From: Actinocatenispora rupis
Lineage (GTDB): Bacteria > Actinomycetota > Actinomycetes > Mycobacteriales > Micromonosporaceae
Length of the DNA stretch: 64,000 nt
NCBI RefSeq assembly: GCF_016861975.1
Contig: NZ_BOMB01000014.1
Location: 1-64,000, forward strand
Reading direction: 5' to 3'
Shown: positions 35,771-44,632 of the stretch, in pieces
Numbering within the stretch: position 1 is the stretch's first letter
Layout: every line of letters begins with the position of its first letter
The notes under the pieces: generated by a model
What the model was told of the DNA's origin: nothing
What the model saw: the letters and a program-made list of their open reading frames with translations, nothing else
Database searches by the model: none
Position numbers and translations under genes: made by a program

Positions 35771-37327
35771 GTGAGCGAGCTGGAGACGATCGTTCTGCTC
35801 GCCGTGGTCGTGACCGCGGTGTACGCCGTGGCCAAGCGGATCCGGCTGCTCGCCCCGATCCTCCTGGTACTGGTCGGCATCGCCATCTCGGTGCTCCCCG
35901 GCGTACTGGAGGTGCGCCTCGACCCGGAGATCGTGCTCGTCGGCATCCTCCCGCCCCTGCTGTACGTGGCGGCGATCGAGACGTCGGTCCAGGCGTTCCG
36001 GCTGCACCTGCGGCCGATCCTGCTGCTGGCGATCGGGCTGACGCTGTTCACCACGTTCGCCGTGGGGTTCGCGCTGCACGCCGTCGTACCGGCGCTGCCG
36101 CTCGCGGCGACCTGCGCGCTCGGCGCGATCGTCGCCCCGCCGGACGCGGTCGCCGCCACCGCCGTCGCCCGGCGTATCGGGCTGCCGCGGTCCGTCGTGA
36201 CGATCCTGGAGGGCGAGAGCCTGATCAACGACGCGACCGCGCTGGTCACCCTGCGCGTCGCGATCGGCGCGACGGTCGGCGCCTCGGTCGGCGCCGTCAA
36301 CATCGGCTGGCACGCGGTCCTCGCCGCCGGCGGCGGCCTCGCCGTGGGCCTGGTCGTCGCGGTCGTCGTCGCGTTCCTGCACCGGCGTACCACCGATCCG
36401 CTGCTGGACAACTCGCTGTCGCTGCTCACCCCGTTCGTGGCGTTCTTCCCGGCCGAGGCGATCGACGCGTCCGGCGTGGTCGCCGTCGTCACCGCCGGCC
36501 TGTACCTGGGGCACCGCTGGCCGTTGCTGATGTCCGCGGCGTCCCGGCTCCAGATGGCCGCGTTCTGGGCGATGGTCCGGTTCCTGCTGGAGGGTGCGGT
36601 CTTCCTGCTGGTCGGCCTCCAGCTGCGGGGCATCCTGGTCGCGCTCAAGGAACCGCCGGCGGTCATCGTCGGCGCCACCGCCGCCGTGGTCGGCACCGTG
36701 ATCCTGGCCCGCTTCGTCTGGATGTACCCGGCGACGTACCTGGCGCGGCTCATCCCCCGGGTACGGGCGCGCGAGCCGCGGCCCGCCGTGGCGAAGCCGA
36801 CCGTACTGGCGTGGGCCGGGATGCGCGGCGTGGTGACGCTGGCCGCGGCGTTCTCGCTGCCTCGGCTGTTCCCCGGGCGGGACCTGTTCCTGTGGCTGGC
36901 GTTCTCGGTGATCGTGGTGACGCTGGTCGGCCAGGGCCTGACCCTGCCCACCCTGGTACGCCGGCTGAAGCTGCCCCCGGACGACCCGACGCAGGACGCG
37001 CTGGCCGAGGCCGCCGTCCAGCACGCCGCGACCCGGGCGGCCCTCGACCGGCTGGAGGAGGCGTCCGCCGACACCGAGGTACCGGAGCACGTCATGAAGC
37101 GGCTGCGCGGTCTCGCCCAGACCCGGACGAACACCGCATGGGAACGGCTGGGTGATCCTGGTCGCGCCCCATCCGCGGTGTACCGGCGGCTGCGACAGGA
37201 GATGATCGATGCGGAGCGCATCGTGTTCCGCGAGGCGCGCGACGCGGGCCGGATCCCCGAGGAGGTCCTCCGCCGCGCCCAGCGCGACCTGGACCTCGAA
37301 GAGTCCATGCTCAGCCGAGAGGAATGA
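35771..37327 (+). CDS. Na+/H+ antiporter (CPA1 family)
   Basis: A 518-residue protein with about 12 membrane helices followed by a cytoplasmic helical tail of about 120 residues. The conserved core is AIVAPPDAVAATAVARRIGLP and LEGESLINDATALVTL, where the Asp residues carry ions; GMRGVVTLAAAFSLP is also typical. It exchanges sodium for protons for pH and salt control. GTG start with GGGGGAGAGG upstream. The zinc-finger gene starts four bases after its stop. Confidence 0.93.
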   Translation: MSELETIVLLAVVVTAVYAVAKRIRLLAPILLVLVGIAISVLPGVLEVRLDPEIVLVGILPPLLYVAAIETSVQAFRLHLRPILLLAIGLTLFTTFAVGFALHAVVPALPLAATCALGAIVAPPDAVAATAVARRIGLPRSVVTILEGESLINDATALVTLRVAIGATVGASVGAVNIGWHAVLAAGGGLAVGLVVAVVVAFLHRRTTDPLLDNSLSLLTPFVAFFPAEAIDASGVVAVVTAGLYLGHRWPLLMSAASRLQMAAFWAMVRFLLEGAVFLLVGLQLRGILVALKEPPAVIVGATAAVVGTVILARFVWMYPATYLARLIPRVRAREPRPAVAKPTVLAWAGMRGVVTLAAAFSLPRLFPGRDLFLWLAFSVIVVTLVGQGLTLPTLVRRLKLPPDDPTQDALAEAAVQHAATRAALDRLEEASADTEVPEHVMKRLRGLAQTRTNTAWERLGDPGRAPSAVYRRLRQEMIDAERIVFREARDAGRIPEEVLRRAQRDLDLEESMLSREE

Positions 37328-37331
37328 CCCG

Positions 37332-37598
37332 ATGACCTGCGAGCACCTGGTGAAGATCGCCGACCTGCCGGACCCCGCGCCGCAGAGTACCGACGGGTGC
37401 GTCGGCTGCCTGGCGGAGGGCCGGCACGACTGGGTGCACCTGCGGCTCTGCCTGGACTGCGGGTACGTCGGCTGCTGTGACTCGTCCCCGCGCAAGCACG
37501 CCAGCCTGCACTTCGGCGAGACCGCGCACCCGGTGATGCGCTCGTTCGAGCCGCACGAGTCGTGGCGCTGGTGCTTCGTCGACGAGACCGTCGGCTGA
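37332..37598 (+). CDS. UBP-type zinc-finger protein
   Basis: An 88-residue protein consisting of one ZnF-UBP domain. Metal ligands are visible: CEHL, CVGCLAEGRHDWVHLRLCLDCGYVGCCDSS, then HASLHF and HPVMRSF (shown here as short separate motifs of one continuous fold). In eukaryotes this domain binds the free C-terminus of ubiquitin; bacteria lack ubiquitin, so the partner is unknown. Its tight spacing to the antiporter suggests it acts on or with that transporter. Confidence 0.87.
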   Translation: MTCEHLVKIADLPDPAPQSTDGCVGCLAEGRHDWVHLRLCLDCGYVGCCDSSPRKHASLHFGETAHPVMRSFEPHESWRWCFVDETVG

Positions 37599-37706
37599 CC
37601 CTCGCGTACCCGGCGGTCCGTCCGGTCGGCTGACGTGCCGCGGGGCCGGCGTGAAAGACTGCGGGCACCGGCTTTCCACCACGCGTACCCCTGGGAGGGC
37701 GCCTCG

Positions 37707-38570
37707 ATGACCGCGACGATCCTGGACGGCAAGGCCACCGCGGCGGCGATCAAGGACGAGCTGCGGGCCAGGGTCAAGGCGCTGTCCGAGCGCGGCGTCA
37801 CGCCCGGCCTGGGCACCATCCTGGTCGGCGACGACCCCGGCTCCCACGCGTACGTGGCGGGCAAGCACCGGGACTGCGCCGAGGTCGGCATCACGTCGCT
37901 CCGGCGGGACCTGCCGGCCGACGCCACCCAGCCCGACGTGGAGCGCGCCGTCGACGAGCTGAACGCCGACCCGGCCTGCACGGGATACATCGTGCAGCTA
38001 CCGCTGCCGGCGCAGATCGACACGCAGGCGATCCTGGAGCGCATCGACCCGGCGAAGGACGCCGACGGGCTGCACCCGGTGAGCCTCGGCCGTCTCGTAC
38101 TCGGGGAGGCCGGTGCGCTGCCGTGCACGCCGCGCGGCATCGTCGAGCTGCTCACCCGGTACGGGGTGGGTCTGCGCGGCGCGGAGGTCACGATCATCGG
38201 CCGCGGTACGACGGTCGGCCGCCCGCTGGGCCTGCTGCTGACCCGCCGCTCGGAGAACGCCACGGTCACCCTCTGCCACACCGGTACCCGGGACGTGGCG
38301 GCGCACACCCGCGGCGCGGACGTGGTGGTCGTCGCGGCGGGCCGCCCGCACCTGCTCACCCCGGACATGGTCAAGCCGGGCGCCGCGGTCCTCGACGTCG
38401 GCATCACCCGGGTACCGCAGGAGTCCGGCAGGGCGAAGCTGGTCGGCGACGTGCACCCGGACGTGGCGGAGGTGGCCGGTCACCTGGCGCCGATGCCGGG
38501 CGGGGTCGGCCCGATGACCCGCGCCATGCTGCTGTCGAACGTGGTGGAGGCGGCCGAGGCCGCGAGCTGA
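37707..38570 (+). CDS. folD: Methylenetetrahydrofolate dehydrogenase/cyclohydrolase
   Basis: A 287-residue bifunctional enzyme that interconverts methylene-, methenyl- and 10-formyl-tetrahydrofolate, feeding PurN and PurH. The catalytic Tyr and Lys are in [25 protein letters not shown], the Rossmann motif [13 protein letters not shown] and the end motif [14 protein letters not shown] are all present. The ATG has GGGAGGG upstream. The malate dehydrogenase gene follows 40 bases later. Confidence 0.96.
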   Translation: MTATILDGKATAAAIKDELRARVKALSERGVTPGLGTILVGDDPGSHAYVAGKHRDCAEVGITSLRRDLPADATQPDVERAVDELNADPACTGYIVQLPLPAQIDTQAILERIDPAKDADGLHPVSLGRLVLGEAGALPCTPRGIVELLTRYGVGLRGAEVTIIGRGTTVGRPLGLLLTRRSENATVTLCHTGTRDVAAHTRGADVVVVAAGRPHLLTPDMVKPGAAVLDVGITRVPQESGRAKLVGDVHPDVAEVAGHLAPMPGGVGPMTRAMLLSNVVEAAEAAS

Positions 38571-38610
38571 CCGGAGGCCCGCGGGGCCCGGACCCGACAG
38601 GGGGTACGCC

Positions 38611-39561
38611 ATGGCTGGCAAGGTCGCGGTGATCGGTGCCGGATTCTACGGGTCGACGACCGCGCAGCGGCTCGCCGAGTCCGGCGCGTTCGACACGGTG
38701 GTGCTGACCGACGTGATCGAGGGCCGGGCCGAGGGGCTGGCGCTGGACATCGGCCAGGCGAGGCCGATCGAGGGTTTCGAGACGCGGCTGGTGGGCCGCA
38801 CCACCGGCCCCTCCGGCGAGGGGTACGAGGCGGTCGACGGCGCGGACGTCGTGGTGGTCACCGCGGGGTTGCCGCGCAAGCCGGGGATGAGCCGGCTGGA
38901 CCTGTTGGAGACGAACGCGAAGATCGTCCGCCAGGTGTCGGAGAACGTCGCGCGCCACGCCCCGGACGCGGTCGTGATCGTCGTGTCCAACCCGCTGGAC
39001 GAGATGACCGCGCTGGCCCGGCTGGCGACCGGGTTCCCGCCGCAGCGGGTGATCGGCCAGGCCGGCATTCTCGACACGGCGCGGTTCGCCACATTCGTCG
39101 CCGACGAGCTGGGCGTACCGTGCTCGTCGGTTCGTACGCTGACGCTCGGCTCGCACGGCGACACGATGGTCCCGGTACCCTCTCGGTCCACTGTGGACGG
39201 TCGGCCGCTGGTCGAGCTGCTCGACGCCGAGACGCTGGACGAGATCGTGGAGCGCACCCGGTCCGGCGGCGGTGAGATCGTCGCCCTGCTCAAGACCGGT
39301 TCCGCGTACTACGCGCCCTCGGCCGCGGCGGCGCAGATGGCCCGCGCGGTCGTCGAGGACAGCGGCGTGGTGCTGCCGGTCTGCGCCTGGCTGGACGGGG
39401 AGTACGGGCTGTCCGGGGTGTACCTGGGGGTCGAGGCCGAGCTGGGCGCCGGTGGCGTACGCCGGGTGGTGCCGACGCCGCTGACCGACGACGAGCTGGC
39501 CGCGCTGCGGGAGGCCGCCGAGACGGTCCGGGCGAAGCAGGAGCAGATCGCCGGTCTGTGA
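38611..39561 (+). CDS. mdh: Malate dehydrogenase (LDH-like type)
   Basis: A 316-residue NAD-dependent enzyme. Seen: the NAD loop VAVIGAGFYGSTTA, substrate-binding arginines in TAGLPRKPGMSRLDLL, VSNPLDEM, GQAGILDTARF, and the catalytic His in TLGSHGDTMVPV. An Arg-containing active-site loop (rather than Gln) supports malate rather than lactate as substrate. It acts in the citric-acid cycle together with the nearby icd and sucCD products. One copy of the iterated palindrome GTCCACTGTGGAC is inside the gene. Confidence 0.94.
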   Translation: MAGKVAVIGAGFYGSTTAQRLAESGAFDTVVLTDVIEGRAEGLALDIGQARPIEGFETRLVGRTTGPSGEGYEAVDGADVVVVTAGLPRKPGMSRLDLLETNAKIVRQVSENVARHAPDAVVIVVSNPLDEMTALARLATGFPPQRVIGQAGILDTARFATFVADELGVPCSSVRTLTLGSHGDTMVPVPSRSTVDGRPLVELLDAETLDEIVERTRSGGGEIVALLKTGSAYYAPSAAAAQMARAVVEDSGVVLPVCAWLDGEYGLSGVYLGVEAELGAGGVRRVVPTPLTDDELAALREAAETVRAKQEQIAGL

Positions 39562-39589
39562 CCGCGGGTTCCCCGGTGGTGGCGGGCGG

Positions 39590-40030
39590 TCAGTGGTGCG
39601 CCGCGTGCAGCACCCGGGCGGTACGCCGCGGCGTCTCGGCCACCCACCACAGTGCGGTCACGATGACGGCCCCGACCGCCGCGGACCACAGCCACCACGG
39701 TGTGTCCCAGCCGCCGACCAGCCCGATCGACGCCCACACCACCACCTGTACGGCGGTGGACACGAGGCACAGCGCGGCGAGTACGCGGACGAGGGTGGTC
39801 AGGCCGGACGCGGGGCGGACGGCGCCGGGCAGGTCACCGACGCCGGCGTCCAGCTCGTCCCGGGTACGGGCGTCGGCGACGGCGGCGCGGGCGAGTCCGG
39901 CGCGTTCCTGGTCGATCAGGCCGCGGGCGTACGCCTGGTCGACGACGCGGGTCGCGATCTCCCGGTCGATCTGGTCCACCCGGACCTGGCCCGGACGGAA
40001 CAGGTGCGTGGTGACGGTCGCGATACCCAT
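39590..40030 (-). CDS. DUF1707-like membrane protein
   Basis: A 146-residue protein. Residues about 15-65 resemble DUF1707 (VRVDQIDREIATRVVDQAY, ARTRDELDAGVGDLPG), followed by two membrane helices (about 83-103 and 110-130). DUF1707 domains are common at the start of small actinobacterial membrane proteins of unknown role. GGAGG precedes the ATG by five bases. It is oriented against mdh and divergent from icd. Confidence 0.75.
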   Translation of the reverse strand: MGIATVTTHLFRPGQVRVDQIDREIATRVVDQAYARGLIDQERAGLARAAVADARTRDELDAGVGDLPGAVRPASGLTTLVRVLAALCLVSTAVQVVVWASIGLVGGWDTPWWLWSAAVGAVIVTALWWVAETPRRTARVLHAAHH

Positions 40031-40174
40031 GACTACCTCCGCTGACGCCCGGCGGTAGGTCCGCCGGCTGCTGGGTACCCACTCTCCTGTGCGGGCCGTT
40101 CGGGGGCGATCCGGACGGCAGGTCGATCGGTGTTGGGGCTGGCACCCGGTGGCCCTGGTGCTGTCCCCATCCGC

Positions 40175-40221
40175 GACCGTGGTCGCCCGGGCCGTGGTGA
40201 CCGTGGTCGCCCCGGGCTGTG
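40175..40221. repeat. Direct repeat upstream of icd
   Basis: Two copies, period 24 bases, of GACCGTGGTCGCCCGGGC plus a few bases, differing by one insertion and one substitution. They lie about 60-110 bases before icd, in an otherwise gene-free gap. Confidence 0.55.
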
Positions 40222-40237
40222 CGGCGGCCACCGTCTC

Positions 40238-40253
40238 CAGTACGCTCGTACTG
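40238..40253 (+). promoter_or_regulatory. Palindrome in the icd promoter region
   Basis: CAGTACG-CT-CGTACTG is a perfect 7-bp inverted repeat, directly followed by TTAATGAC, about 30 bases before the icd start. It could be an operator overlapping the promoter. Confidence 0.45.
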
Positions 40254-40282
40254 TTAATGACAGTGAGAGGAGAGCCCGGCCG

Positions 40283-41494
40283 ATGGCCAAGATCAAGGTA
40301 GCCAACCCGGTCGTCGAGCTCGACGGCGACGAGATGACCCGGATCATCTGGAAGCAGATCAAGGACCAGCTGATCCTGCCGTATCTCGACGTCGATCTTG
40401 AGTACTACGACCTGGGCATCGAGCACCGCGACGCGACCGACGACCAGGTCACGATCGACGCGGCGCACGCGATCAAGAAGCACGGCGTCGGCGTCAAGTG
40501 CGCGACGATCACCCCGGACGAGGCCCGGGTCGAGGAGTTCGGCCTCAAGAAGATGTGGCGCTCGCCGAACGGCACGATCCGTAACATCCTCGGCGGCGTG
40601 ATCTTCCGCGAGCCGATCGTCATGTCCAACATCCCGCGGTACGTGCCGGGTTGGACCAAGCCGATCGTCATCGGCCGCCACGCGCACGGCGACCAGTACA
40701 AGGCGAGCGACTTCGTGGTGCCGGGGCCGGGCAAGGTGACGATCACCTACACCCCGACCGACGGTTCGCCGATGGAGTTCGAGGTCGCCGACTTCACCGG
40801 CGGCGGCGTCGCCGTCGGCATGTACAACTTCGACGACTCGATCCGCGACTTCGCGCGCGCCTCGTTCCGGTACGGGCTGGAGCGCAAGTTCCCGGTGTAC
40901 CTGTCGACGAAGAACACGATCCTCAAGGCGTACGACGGCCGGTTCAAGGACATCTTCGCCGAGGTGTTCGAGGCCGAGTTCAAGGCGGAGTTCGACGCCG
41001 CCGGCATCTGGTACGAGCACCGGCTGATCGACGACATGGTGGCGCAGGCCATCAAGGGCGACGGCGGGTACGTGTGGGCCTGCAAGAACTACGACGGTGA
41101 CGTGCAGTCCGACGTGGTGGCGCAGGGCTTCGGTTCGCTGGGCCTGATGACCTCGGTGCTGATGACCCCCGACGGCCGTACGGTCGAGGCCGAGGCCGCG
41201 CACGGCACCGTGACCCGGCACTACCGGCGCTGGCAGAAGGGCGAGAAGACGTCGACCAACCCGGTCGCGTCGATCTTCGCGTGGAGCCGGGGCCTGGAGC
41301 ACCGGGGCAAGCTGGACAACACCCCCGAGCTGATCGACTTCGCGCACCAGATCGAGGCCGCCTGCGTCGAGACCGTCGAGTCCGGCCAGATGACCAAGGA
41401 CCTGGCGCTGCTGATCGGCAAGGACGCGCCGTGGCAGACGACCGACGAGTTCATGTCGTCGGTGTCCGACCGGCTGGCGGGCAAGCGCGCCTGA
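40283..41494 (+). CDS. icd: NADP-dependent isocitrate dehydrogenase
   Basis: A 403-residue enzyme of the homodimeric, eukaryote-like class ([19 protein letters not shown]). Substrate residues appear in [15 protein letters not shown] and the metal/NADP region in [28 protein letters not shown] and [12 protein letters not shown]. It oxidises isocitrate to 2-oxoglutarate, giving NADPH. GAGAGGAGA lies before the ATG. A terminator follows. Confidence 0.96.
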   Translation: MAKIKVANPVVELDGDEMTRIIWKQIKDQLILPYLDVDLEYYDLGIEHRDATDDQVTIDAAHAIKKHGVGVKCATITPDEARVEEFGLKKMWRSPNGTIRNILGGVIFREPIVMSNIPRYVPGWTKPIVIGRHAHGDQYKASDFVVPGPGKVTITYTPTDGSPMEFEVADFTGGGVAVGMYNFDDSIRDFARASFRYGLERKFPVYLSTKNTILKAYDGRFKDIFAEVFEAEFKAEFDAAGIWYEHRLIDDMVAQAIKGDGGYVWACKNYDGDVQSDVVAQGFGSLGLMTSVLMTPDGRTVEAEAAHGTVTRHYRRWQKGEKTSTNPVASIFAWSRGLEHRGKLDNTPELIDFAHQIEAACVETVESGQMTKDLALLIGKDAPWQTTDEFMSSVSDRLAGKRA

Positions 41495-41507
41495 GGAGTA
41501 CCACCGC

Positions 41508-41540
41508 GAACGGCCCGGACCAGTACGGTTCGGGCCGTTC
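41508..41540 (+). terminator. Terminator of icd
   Basis: A 14-bp stem (GAACGGCCCGGACC, with one G-U pair) and 5-base loop AGTAC, followed by TGCG; 13 bases past icd. Confidence 0.8.
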
Positions 41541-41600
41541 TGCGTACGCGGTGTGGCCAAATGCCTTGCCGCGGGCGGGATTCCGTGCTCGACTGCCGGC

Positions 41601-42416
41601 GTGATCGAACTGGACACGTCGGCCGAGGCGCTGCGCCTCCGCGCCGAGTACGACAGGCAGGTGCGGGGTCGCGCGGGCAACACGTTCGGCCGGCCGGTGG
41701 AGCGGGTCGGGCCGCTGATCCGCAAGACGGACGTCAACGGCCCTGGCTTCGTCATGTACCGGGATCTCGGCGGGCTCGACGGCGCGGAGCTGGACGAGCT
41801 GATCGCCGACCAGGTGCGGCACTTCGCCGCGCTGGGGCAGCCGTTCGAGTGGAAGTGGCACAGCCACGACCTGCCCGCCGACCTGCCGGACCGGTTGCGG
41901 GCGCACGGTTTCGTCCCCGACGAGGACGAGACGGTACACGTGGGCCCGGTGGCGCCGCTCGCCGTCGACGCGCCCGTACCGGATGGTGTGGTGGTGCGGG
42001 AGGCGACCGGTCGGCCGGACCTGGAACGCATCCGGGTGATGGAGGAGGCCGTCTGGGGCTTCGACCACGGCTGGCTGCCGGACGCGCTGGAACGCGAGAT
42101 GTCCGGCGCCGACAGCGATCCCGGCGTCGTCGTGTACGCCGAGGCCGGCGGCGAGGTGGTCAGCGCGTCGTGGATCCGGTTCCACACCGGCACCGAGTTC
42201 GCGTCGCTGTGGGGCGGGTCGACGCTGGAGAAGTGGCGGGGCCGCGGCATCTACCGGGCGCTGGTGGCGTACCGGGCGCGGCTTGCCGCGGCGCGCGGCG
42301 TGCGGTACCTCCAGGTGGACGCGTCGCCGGACAGCCGGCCGATCCTGACGCGGCTGGGGTTGCGCCCGGTCGCCGTCACCGTCCCGTACATGTGGCGGCC
42401 GGCGAGCGCCGGGTAG
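41601..42416 (+). CDS. GNAT-family N-acetyltransferase
   Basis: About 271 residues. The C-terminal half carries the acetyl-CoA site: VSASWIRFHTGTEFASLWGGSTLEKWRGRGIYRALV contains the R-G-x-G-x-Y/A pattern (here WRGRGIYRAL). The N-terminal half looks like a second, degenerate GNAT-like fold. Substrate unknown. I chose GTG at 41601; a GTG at 41553 would add 16 residues. No ribosome site is evident for either. Confidence 0.82.
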   Translation: MIELDTSAEALRLRAEYDRQVRGRAGNTFGRPVERVGPLIRKTDVNGPGFVMYRDLGGLDGAELDELIADQVRHFAALGQPFEWKWHSHDLPADLPDRLRAHGFVPDEDETVHVGPVAPLAVDAPVPDGVVVREATGRPDLERIRVMEEAVWGFDHGWLPDALEREMSGADSDPGVVVYAEAGGEVVSASWIRFHTGTEFASLWGGSTLEKWRGRGIYRALVAYRARLAAARGVRYLQVDASPDSRPILTRLGLRPVAVTVPYMWRPASAG

Positions 42417-42452
42417 GACCGCCTCGTCTGTCCACTGTGGAAACGGGCGGGT

Positions 42453-42479
42453 GGGCCGCGGTCCCGCGGACCGCGGCCC
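42453..42479. terminator. Bidirectional terminator between GNAT gene and galK
   Basis: Twelve-bp arms GGGCCGCGGTCC and complement with a CGC loop, between the two convergent genes. The palindrome TCCACTGTGGA (42431-42441) lies just before it. Confidence 0.8.
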
Positions 42480-42485
42480 GGACCG

Positions 42486-43637
42486 TCAGGCGAGCCGGCC
42501 GGCGCCCTGCGACGGTACGCCGATGAACGCCACCGGCTGGTCGAAACCGTTGCTGGCAAAGGCATCCCGGATCGCGCCGGCGACCGTGTCCACGGCGTCG
42601 GCGTCGACCAGGGCGAGGACGCAGCCGCCGAAACCGCCGCCGGTCATGCGCGCCCCGTACGCCCCGGCGCGCAGCGCGGTCTCCACCGCGATGTCCACCT
42701 GCGCGACGGTGATCTCGTAGTCGTCGCGCATGGACGCGTGCGACGCCGTCAGCAGCGGCCCGATCGCGCGTACCTCACCGACGCGCAGCAGCGCCACGGT
42801 GTCGAGTACGCGCTGGTTCTCGGTGACGATGTGGCGGACCCGGCGGCGCGTCACGTCGTCGGGCAGCGCGGCGAGCGCGTCGTCCAGCCGGTCCTGCCCG
42901 ATGTCCCGCAGCGCCGGTACGCCGAGCGTCGCGGTGGCGGCCTCGCACGTGGCGCGGCGCTTCGCGTACTCGCCGTCGGAGTGCCGGTGCGGCGAGCGGG
43001 TGTCCACGACCAGCAGGGCGAGGCCGTCGCCGGCGAGGTCGAACGGCACCTGCTCGCCGGTCATGTCGCGGCAGTCCAGGAACAGCGCGTGCCCGGCCTG
43101 GCACAGGATCGACGCGGACTGGTCGAGGATCCCCGTCGGCGCCCCGACGTACTCGTTCTCCGCGCGCTGCACCAGCCGCGGCCGGCGCGCCACCGGTACG
43201 TCCACGGCGGACAGGTCGGCGAGCGCGCCGAGTACCGCGCACTCCATCGCGTGCGACGAGGACAGCCCGGCACCCAGCGGTACGTCCGAGTCGACGTACA
43301 GCTCCGCTCCGCCCACCTCGAACCCGTCGGTACGCAGCGCGTACACCACACCGGCGACGTACGCCGCCCAGCCGGTGACGGCGCCCGGCGCCAGCTCGTC
43401 CACGCCGAACGAGACGGTCTCGTCCGTGAGTACGGAATGGACAGTCCACTGTGGACTGTCCAGCCGCCGGCCCGCCACCGTGGTGCGCTGCGCGAGCGCG
43501 AACGGCAGGACGAAACCGTCGTTGTAGTCGGTGTGCTCCCCGATCAGGTTGACCCGACCCGGCGCGTACCACACGCCGTCGGGCGCCCCGCCGAACACCG
43601 CGGCGAAACCGCCGCCCGGTACCGGATCCGCGCTCAC
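42486..43637 (-). CDS. galK: Galactokinase
   Basis: A 383-residue GHMP kinase phosphorylating galactose at C1. The galactokinase signature GRVNLIGEHTDYNDGFVLP, the ATP loop GAGLSSSHAMECAV, and MTGGGFGGCVLAL are all intact. It is the last gene of deoR-galT-galE-galK; its GTG start overlaps the galE stop by four bases. A long palindrome of the iterated family is inside the gene at 43438-43462. Confidence 0.97.
   Translation of the reverse strand: MSADPVPGGGFAAVFGGAPDGVWYAPGRVNLIGEHTDYNDGFVLPFALAQRTTVAGRRLDSPQWTVHSVLTDETVSFGVDELAPGAVTGWAAYVAGVVYALRTDGFEVGGAELYVDSDVPLGAGLSSSHAMECAVLGALADLSAVDVPVARRPRLVQRAENEYVGAPTGILDQSASILCQAGHALFLDCRDMTGEQVPFDLAGDGLALLVVDTRSPHRHSDGEYAKRRATCEAATATLGVPALRDIGQDRLDDALAALPDDVTRRRVRHIVTENQRVLDTVALLRVGEVRAIGPLLTASHASMRDDYEITVAQVDIAVETALRAGAYGARMTGGGFGGCVLALVDADAVDTVAGAIRDAFASNGFDQPVAFIGVPSQGAGRLA
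43438..43462. repeat. 25-bp member of the iterated TCCACTGTGGA palindrome
   Basis: TGGACAGTCCAC and GTGGACTGTCCA flank a single T: perfect 12-bp arms within galK. Shorter versions occur at 6673-6687, 39186-39198 and 42431-42441. Confidence 0.7.
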
Positions 43638-44632
43638 GACCGTCCCTTGTCGTACTGGTAGAAGGCCCAGGCGTCGGCGATGATGGCGGCCAGGTCCGGC
43701 TTCGCGGGCGCCCAGCCCAGCTCGCGCCGCGCCTTCTCGGCCGACGCGACCACGACGACCGCGTCGCCGTCCCGCCGCGGCGCCAGCGTGACCGGCAGCT
43801 TCGCCCCGGTCACCTCCCGCACCACCTCGACGACCTGCTTGTTGCTGTACCCGTTGCCGTTGCCCAGGTTGTAGATCTTGTGCGTGCCCGCCTCGGCGCT
43901 GTCGAGCGCCAGCAGGTGCGCCGTCGCCAGGTCCTCGACGTGGATGTAGTCGCGGATGCAGGTGCCGTCCGGCGTGTCGTAGTCGTCGCCGTACAGCAGG
44001 AACTCGGCGCGGTCGCCGGCCGCGGCCTGCAACGCGATCGGGATCAGGTGCGTCTCCGGGTCGTGCCGCTCACCCAGGAACGCCGCCGACGAACCCTCCG
44101 CCGGGACCGACGCGCCGGCCGCGTTGAAGTACCGCAGGCTGACGGCGCCGAGGTCGGACGCGCCGGTCGCCGCCGTGATCATCATGTCCACGGCCAGCTT
44201 GCTCGACCCGTACGGGTTGGTCGGCGCGGGCGGGGTGGTCTCGGTGATCAGCTCGTCGGTGCCCGGACCGTCGCCGTACACGGCGGCCGTGGAGGAGAAC
44301 ACCAGCCTCCGCACACCGGCCGCGCGGATCGCCTCCAGCAGCGCGAGCGAGCCGCGGATGTTGACGTCCCAGTACAGCTCGGGCTTGACGACCGACTCGC
44401 CGGCCGCGATCTTGGCGCCGAAGTGCAGCACCCCGTCGAACCCGGCGCCCGGCGTCAGCACCTGCGCGACGTCGTGGATGGACAGCTCGTGGAACGGCAC
44501 CTCGGCCGGTACGTTGTCGCGGTGTCCGGTCGACAGGTCGTCGAGGATCTCGACCTGGTGGCCGGCGGCCAGCAACTGCCGCGTGACGATACTGCCGATG
44601 TACCCGGCGCCGCCGGTGACGAGAAGCTTCAC
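43634..44632 (-). CDS. galE: UDP-glucose 4-epimerase
   Basis: A 332-residue short-chain dehydrogenase family enzyme. NAD loop KLLVTGGAGYIGSIVTRQLL, catalytic Ser in FSSTAAVYG, Tyr and Lys in NPYGSSKLAVD, and the family segments LRYFNAAGA and DGTCIRDYIHVEDLA are visible. It interconverts UDP-galactose and UDP-glucose. The GTG start overlaps the galT stop (GTGA), and its own stop overlaps galK. Confidence 0.97.
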   Translation of the reverse strand: MKLLVTGGAGYIGSIVTRQLLAAGHQVEILDDLSTGHRDNVPAEVPFHELSIHDVAQVLTPGAGFDGVLHFGAKIAAGESVVKPELYWDVNIRGSLALLEAIRAAGVRRLVFSSTAAVYGDGPGTDELITETTPPAPTNPYGSSKLAVDMMITAATGASDLGAVSLRYFNAAGASVPAEGSSAAFLGERHDPETHLIPIALQAAAGDRAEFLLYGDDYDTPDGTCIRDYIHVEDLATAHLLALDSAEAGTHKIYNLGNGNGYSNKQVVEVVREVTGAKLPVTLAPRRDGDAVVVVASAEKARRELGWAPAKPDLAAIIADAWAFYQYDKGRS

